NCBI RefSeq assembly: GCF_900243075.1
Contig: NZ_OEZH01000005.1
Coordinates: 1-48,201, forward strand
DNA: 48,201 nt
From: Clostridioides difficile
Lineage (GTDB): Bacteria > Bacillota > Clostridia > Peptostreptococcales > Peptostreptococcaceae
Reading direction: 5' to 3'
A program made the translations under genes and the position numbers. Below the pieces are notes generated by a model. That model saw nothing but the letters and a program-made list of their open reading frames with translations, ran no database searches and had not been told where the DNA came from. Below, piece after piece: positions 44,538 to 48,201 of this stretch. How positions within the stretch are numbered: the stretch's first letter is position 1; every line of letters starts with the position of its first letter.

Positions 44538-44552
44538 TTCAACATTGACTTA

Positions 44553-45920
44553 TTACTCAAAGATTTGAATAATTTTTTCTTTAAATGCATTCATAAGCTT
44601 TTCTTTTTCTTCTAAATATTCACCATAGCATTCATATTCTCTACATATGCAATTTATAATTTCACTTGATGTGAAGTTTATTTTTTCAAGATTATAGTTA
44701 TATAAAATTTCAACACTATCAATCTCACTTATACTATTAAATATACAAGCATACATATCTTCAATTATAAACTTACTGTCTTCTTCAAATTGGTATAATA
44801 GTTGTTCTCTATTTTCCTCTAGCAATACATTTTCTTTTATAAACTCTACAAAGTTTTCAAAGTCTTCTGTATTGTTACATGGCTCTATTTCAAATAATAT
44901 TCTAAAAAATAAATTCCATGGAAATTCCGTATTTAATCTACTTCTAAAATGATTTCCTAGGTCTTTACAAAATTTATCATCAAATGTTGGTTCTCTTTCA
45001 AATTCTATTTGATCATTAAAGTTTATATCCTTATTTACAATTTCATTTAATCTTGCAAACTCATCAAGCATAAAATTGCCTAAAACTTCATCACTTATAT
45101 CTTGTTTATTAAAAGAATAACTTAATATAGTCTCACATGGTTTTTTAAAATCCACAACGAAGCCTATACTTTTGTTCATTTTTTCAGAAAAAGCATCGTA
45201 TACTAATTTCGCAAACAACTTTTCAATTTCTTTTTTGCTTACTTTCATATTAAAAGCTTTTCCTGAGTGAAAGTTTTTATAAATGCTTAAAAGCTGATTA
45301 TCTATCATAGTAAGATTATTCTTTATAGAGTCCATCATATCCTTTATAAATTTATCAGCAAGTAAATATGTATTATTTTTATAAATTATTTTATGTTCAA
45401 TTTCACTCCAAAACACATTTACAAGAGATTTAATTTGAAGTTCAAATTTTACTTCTCTATCTAAATATGCAAAAACACCATCTATTTTATATATTTCAAA
45501 TCCATTTTTTTGCTTATTAGGTTGCCTTTCAGATAATTTTAATTTAATGTTCTTATTTTCTTTATTATAATAATTTATTTTGTCATCTGTTTTATTAAAA
45601 TATCTTCTTAAAAGTCTATATATCTTGTTTTCATCTTCAATAAATCTGCACTCAATTCTTAAACCTATTAAGTCAGAAACATTATGAATAAGGTTACTTG
45701 CTTCTCCATATTTCTTTAAATATCTATTTCTAATTATCTTTTCCCTTAAACTTGATTCTGATTTTATTCTAGAGGTTACATTTATATATTCTTGATTCTT
45801 TTCATCCAAAATATTTTCAAAATACTCTTCTATTTCATCTGATATAGTTTCTAATGTTGGAGACATTGTTCTCAACATATCGATAGACTCTTCAATAAAA
45901 TCAAATTCTTTTAATCCCAT
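44553..45920 (-). CDS. RelA/SpoT-domain (p)ppGpp synthetase-like protein, long form
   Basis: This is a 455-residue protein. The synthetase domain (about 25-210) has TSRIKSESSLREKII, LIHNVSDLIGLRIEC and ELQIKSLVNVFWSEIEHKIIY, which match the RelA motifs for ATP and GTP binding and the catalytic Glu. There is no HD hydrolase domain before it and no TGS or ACT domain after it. The C-terminal 240 residues are helical and unlike the usual small alarmone synthetases, which have about 210-260 residues in all. AGGAGTG lies before the ATG. It stands alone with a terminator. The extra region may be a sensor; this is inference. Confidence 0.85.
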   Translation of the reverse strand: MGLKEFDFIEESIDMLRTMSPTLETISDEIEEYFENILDEKNQEYINVTSRIKSESSLREKIIRNRYLKKYGEASNLIHNVSDLIGLRIECRFIEDENKIYRLLRRYFNKTDDKINYYNKENKNIKLKLSERQPNKQKNGFEIYKIDGVFAYLDREVKFELQIKSLVNVFWSEIEHKIIYKNNTYLLADKFIKDMMDSIKNNLTMIDNQLLSIYKNFHSGKAFNMKVSKKEIEKLFAKLVYDAFSEKMNKSIGFVVDFKKPCETILSYSFNKQDISDEVLGNFMLDEFARLNEIVNKDINFNDQIEFEREPTFDDKFCKDLGNHFRSRLNTEFPWNLFFRILFEIEPCNNTEDFENFVEFIKENVLLEENREQLLYQFEEDSKFIIEDMYACIFNSISEIDSVEILYNYNLEKINFTSSEIINCICREYECYGEYLEEKEKLMNAFKEKIIQIFE

Positions 45921-46582
45921 AAATTTTTACACTCCTATGTTTAATAACTGTTAGCTATTTCAGTCCTTTATATTTAATTACACTCTTATTTTAACATTTT
46001 TTCCTACCATAAGTAAGTATTCTCCAAAAACCTTCATATATATTTCAAATTAATATTAATTTATTTAGCTTTTTGACTTTTATTTTTATTTTTTTACTAA
46101 TTTAGCATATAAAACAACAGTAAGTAGTCTAAATGAATATAATTCAATAAATTAGACGAGAAAATATATATTTATTATAATTTTTTGTCATTTTTTATAT
46201 AAAATTATTTTTATACAAATATATAAAAATAACAAATCAATACTTAATCAAACAAGAAATATAATAATTAAGACTATGTCTAACTAGATAATAACTCAAA
46301 ACATCCTTAAACATCCTTTTAACTTGTGTAAAGTAATTAAAATTAGATAGCTAAATTTGTTTTATATAATTGAATTTTTTATATGTACTTAAAAATACTT
46401 ATTAGAAATTTACTAAATTTATAAAATTTTTCTCAAGAACAAATTGCTAAATTACTTAATGGCAATTTATTTCTGATTCCAAAAAATAAATTGCCATTAA
46501 GTAATTTAGTGGCAATTTATTTAAAAACATCTTTTTATTCTTTTATATAATTTCTAAATATATTAAATAAAACTATCTTTAA
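45921..46582. other. Long AT-rich intergenic region
   Basis: About 660 bases separate the synthetase and the YfcC-like gene, both on the minus strand. I found no coding frame. The one strong structure is the long palindrome at 46447-46509. The promoter of the synthetase gene must lie near 45960-46100. Confidence 0.5.
46447..46522. repeat. 26-bp perfect palindrome with a third repeat arm
   Basis: CTAAATTACTTAATGGCAAT... (46447-46472) is the exact complement of 46484-46509, with an 11-base loop. A further copy of GGCAATTTATTT follows at 46511-46522, so this 12-mer occurs twice in direct and once in inverted order. It lies about 60-135 bases after the YfcC-like stop. It could be a terminator, a small RNA or a miniature mobile element. 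Confidence 0.75.
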
Positions 46583-47977
46583 CTAAAACCCTATATATAT
46601 ACCTATTGTTAAAAATGCTAGAGATACAGCTGTTAAAATCAACAATATAGGCATTATAAATCTTACCCATTTTGAAAATGGAATATGAGCCACTGCAAGT
46701 GCTCCCATCAGTACTCCTGAAGTTGGAGTTATAAAGTTTGTAAGACCTACACCAAACTGATAAGCAGTTACTATTACTTGAGCTGATATGTTAACCAAAT
46801 CACCAAGAGGAGCAAGTACAGGAACTGTAAGTGAAGCAAGACCTGAAGATGATGGAATTAAAAATGCCAATGCAGCTTCCAAAAAGAATGATAAATATAC
46901 AAATATAACCTTTGGAAGTCCTCCTAAAAAGGCTGCCGCGGAATTTAATATAGTATCTATTATAAATCCATTTTGAGCAATTATTACGATTCCACGGGCT
47001 AAAGCTATCGCAAGAGCTGCTGATGCTAAATCTTTTGCTCCATCTATAAAACTTTCTGAAATTTCAATTTGAGATAATCTACCAACTAAACCAGAAAGTA
47101 CACCTATCGCAGCAAAACACATTGATATTTCTGGAATGTACCATCCTTGACTTAAAACACCCCAAATCATTATTGCCATCCCTATTCCAAATATAGCAAG
47201 AACAGACACTTCTTTAAAAGTAAACTCTTTTATTTCTGTTGAAGTTTGGTTAAGTATTGATTTATTATTTTTATCTATTTCATATACTATTGAACTTTCA
47301 GGATTTGCCTTTACTTTCTTAGCATAATACATGACAAACGCTATACTGATTAATATATATGCTATAAAAATAACTACTCTGTATGTTACTCCTGAACCAG
47401 GAGCAAGTTGAGCTAGTGCCTGTGCAATACCAACTGAGAATGGGTTTATTGTTGAAGCAGCGGCTCCTGCTGCTGCGCCTATAAATACAATTGCTATGGC
47501 GGTCAGAGAATCATATCCTAATGATGTCATAAGTGGAACAAATATCATATAAAATGGTAATGTCTCTTCTGCCATCCCAAATGTAGTACCTCCAAGTCCA
47601 AATAAAATCATTGATATTGGAATTATAAGAAGTTCTTTTCCTTTAAATTTAGATATAACTGATGCTATTCCTGCCTCTATAGCTCCAGTTCTATTTACAA
47701 TACCAAAAGCACCTCCAACTATTAAAACGAAGCCTACAACCTCTGCTGAATCAATAAAACCTTCTATTGGTGCTTTAAAAACATCTGCAAATCCTTGAGG
47801 ATTACTTTCTACACTTTGATAAGTCCCTGGTACAACTACCATTCTACCTTCTACATCTTCTCTACTAAATTCACCACTTGGTACTATCCAAGTCAATATT
47901 GCCATTAAGACTATTAGTAAAAATATTATTGTAAAAGTGTGTGGTATAATAAAGCGTTTCTTTTTACTGTCAGTCAT
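46583..47977 (-). CDS. YfcC-family (C4-dicarboxylate/basic amino acid type) permease
   Basis: This membrane protein of about 464 residues has some 12 helices. It has IPHTFTIIFLLIVLMAILTWIVPSGEF, the family start, then GLGGTTFGMAEETLPFY, INPFSVGIAQALA and LIPSSSGLASLTVPVLAPLGD. This is the YfcC/DcuC-like group, whose members carry dicarboxylates, short fatty acids or amino acids such as arginine and ornithine; the cargo cannot be told. The start was placed at the ATG at 47977, 8 bases after GGAGG; the earlier ATG at 47992 overlaps that site. It stands alone between the palindrome and the IS end. Confidence 0.87.
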   Translation of the reverse strand: MTDSKKKRFIIPHTFTIIFLLIVLMAILTWIVPSGEFSREDVEGRMVVVPGTYQSVESNPQGFADVFKAPIEGFIDSAEVVGFVLIVGGAFGIVNRTGAIEAGIASVISKFKGKELLIIPISMILFGLGGTTFGMAEETLPFYMIFVPLMTSLGYDSLTAIAIVFIGAAAGAAASTINPFSVGIAQALAQLAPGSGVTYRVVIFIAYILISIAFVMYYAKKVKANPESSIVYEIDKNNKSILNQTSTEIKEFTFKEVSVLAIFGIGMAIMIWGVLSQGWYIPEISMCFAAIGVLSGLVGRLSQIEISESFIDGAKDLASAALAIALARGIVIIAQNGFIIDTILNSAAAFLGGLPKVIFVYLSFFLEAALAFLIPSSSGLASLTVPVLAPLGDLVNISAQVIVTAYQFGVGLTNFITPTSGVLMGALAVAHIPFSKWVRFIMPILLILTAVSLAFLTIGIYIGF

Positions 47978-48107
47978 TATAATGTCCTCCATACTTTACT
48001 AAATTTTAAATCTTTCTAGGATATTATTTAATCTCTCTAACTAAAGTTTTCCCTTTTTATAAATTTTTATTAGTAAAGATACAAAATAAAAAGCTAGCTT
48101 TTAAAAC

Positions 48108-48201
48108 TGAACAGCACCCTATTTAGTAGACACAGTAAACAAGATACTGTAAAATTCTACTAAGTGGGGTGATTTTTTTGATTAAAAAATGTAATGTAAG
48201 A
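48108..48201 (+). mobile_element. Left end of an IS3-family (IS150-like) insertion sequence, cut by the window
   Basis: From 48108 the plus strand reads TGAACAGCACCCTATTTAGT, close to the IS150 terminal repeat TGTACTGCACCCATTTTGTT. About 60 bases later, GTGGGGTGA is followed by a TTG at 48178 that opens M-I-K-K-C-N-V-R, as the start of an OrfA transposase. The rest lies outside the window, so the family is inferred from the end only. Confidence 0.5.

Noticed and set aside
1-48201. CRISPR arrays, tRNA or rRNA genes
   Set aside because: No regularly spaced repeats, no cloverleaf-like T-loop/anticodon sequences and no rRNA segments were seen on either strand.

Overview
The window is very AT-rich, single-chromosome-style Firmicute DNA. 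The gene content points to Clostridioides difficile or a very close anaerobic Clostridia relative: a selenocysteine-containing glycine/sarcosine/betaine reductase-type protein B, Stickland-type metabolism under sigma-54 control, corrinoid methyl-transfer genes, a nitrogenase-like cluster, a T-box leader, a group II intron and molybdopterin synthesis genes. The species call is inference from gene content and style; no rRNA gene is present to confirm it.

Layout. 1-3000 (minus): an Agr-like sensor kinase/LytTR regulator pair and a coiled-coil FlxA-like protein. 3000-10650 (minus): a catabolic module of GntP-type permease, sensor kinase with a solute-binding sensor domain, NtrC-type sigma-54 activator, and the grdE-like and grdB-like genes behind a -24/-12 promoter. 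The grdB-like gene reads through an in-frame UGA (Sec350). 10866-12111 (plus): an XRE-cupin regulator and a HAD phosphatase. 12235-19062 (minus): a corrinoid methyl-transfer operon (corrinoid protein, UroD-like methyltransferase, MetH-activation-like protein) whose corrinoid gene is split by a 3.3-kb group II intron; the intron itself seems to carry a 568-bp insertion with its own promoter and a small ORF. A GNAT acetyltransferase lies upstream.

19482-20574: an Mrp/NBP35 Fe-S carrier ATPase and a 63-residue protein. 20786-27731: the most unusual locus, a nitrogenase-like H, D, K set interleaved with a complete FecBCD-type metal-chelate ABC importer, led by a promoter overlapped by a Fur-box-like site and divergent from an AraC regulator. 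28041-29660: a Na/phosphate symporter with a four-repeat PhoP box. 29987-35217: small accessory genes (AlkD-like HEAT protein, AraC regulator, DUF3795, RHH protein, DUF1697) and a frameshifted acyltransferase. 35380-39770 (minus): NCS1 permease, DUF917 protein and hydantoinase-A protein behind a complete T-box leader whose specifier reads AGG (Arg). 40080-44537 (minus): molybdenum-cofactor genes (MOSC, moaC, moaA, mogA-like, mobA) with YbjQ-like and CoA-binding-like proteins. 44553-45920: a long (p)ppGpp synthetase. 46583-47977: a YfcC-type transporter. The right edge holds the left end of an IS150-like element.

How the genes fit together. The catabolic module appears to sense an external solute, activate sigma-54 transcription and reduce a substrate with protein B, while the shared GrdA, GrdC and GrdD must be encoded elsewhere. 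The nitrogenase-like locus looks like uptake of an iron chelate or tetrapyrrole followed by low-potential reduction. The MOSC/Moco genes supply molybdenum cofactor. Many starts were moved from the longest ORF to the ATG, TTG or GTG with the best ribosome binding site; this is stated for each gene.
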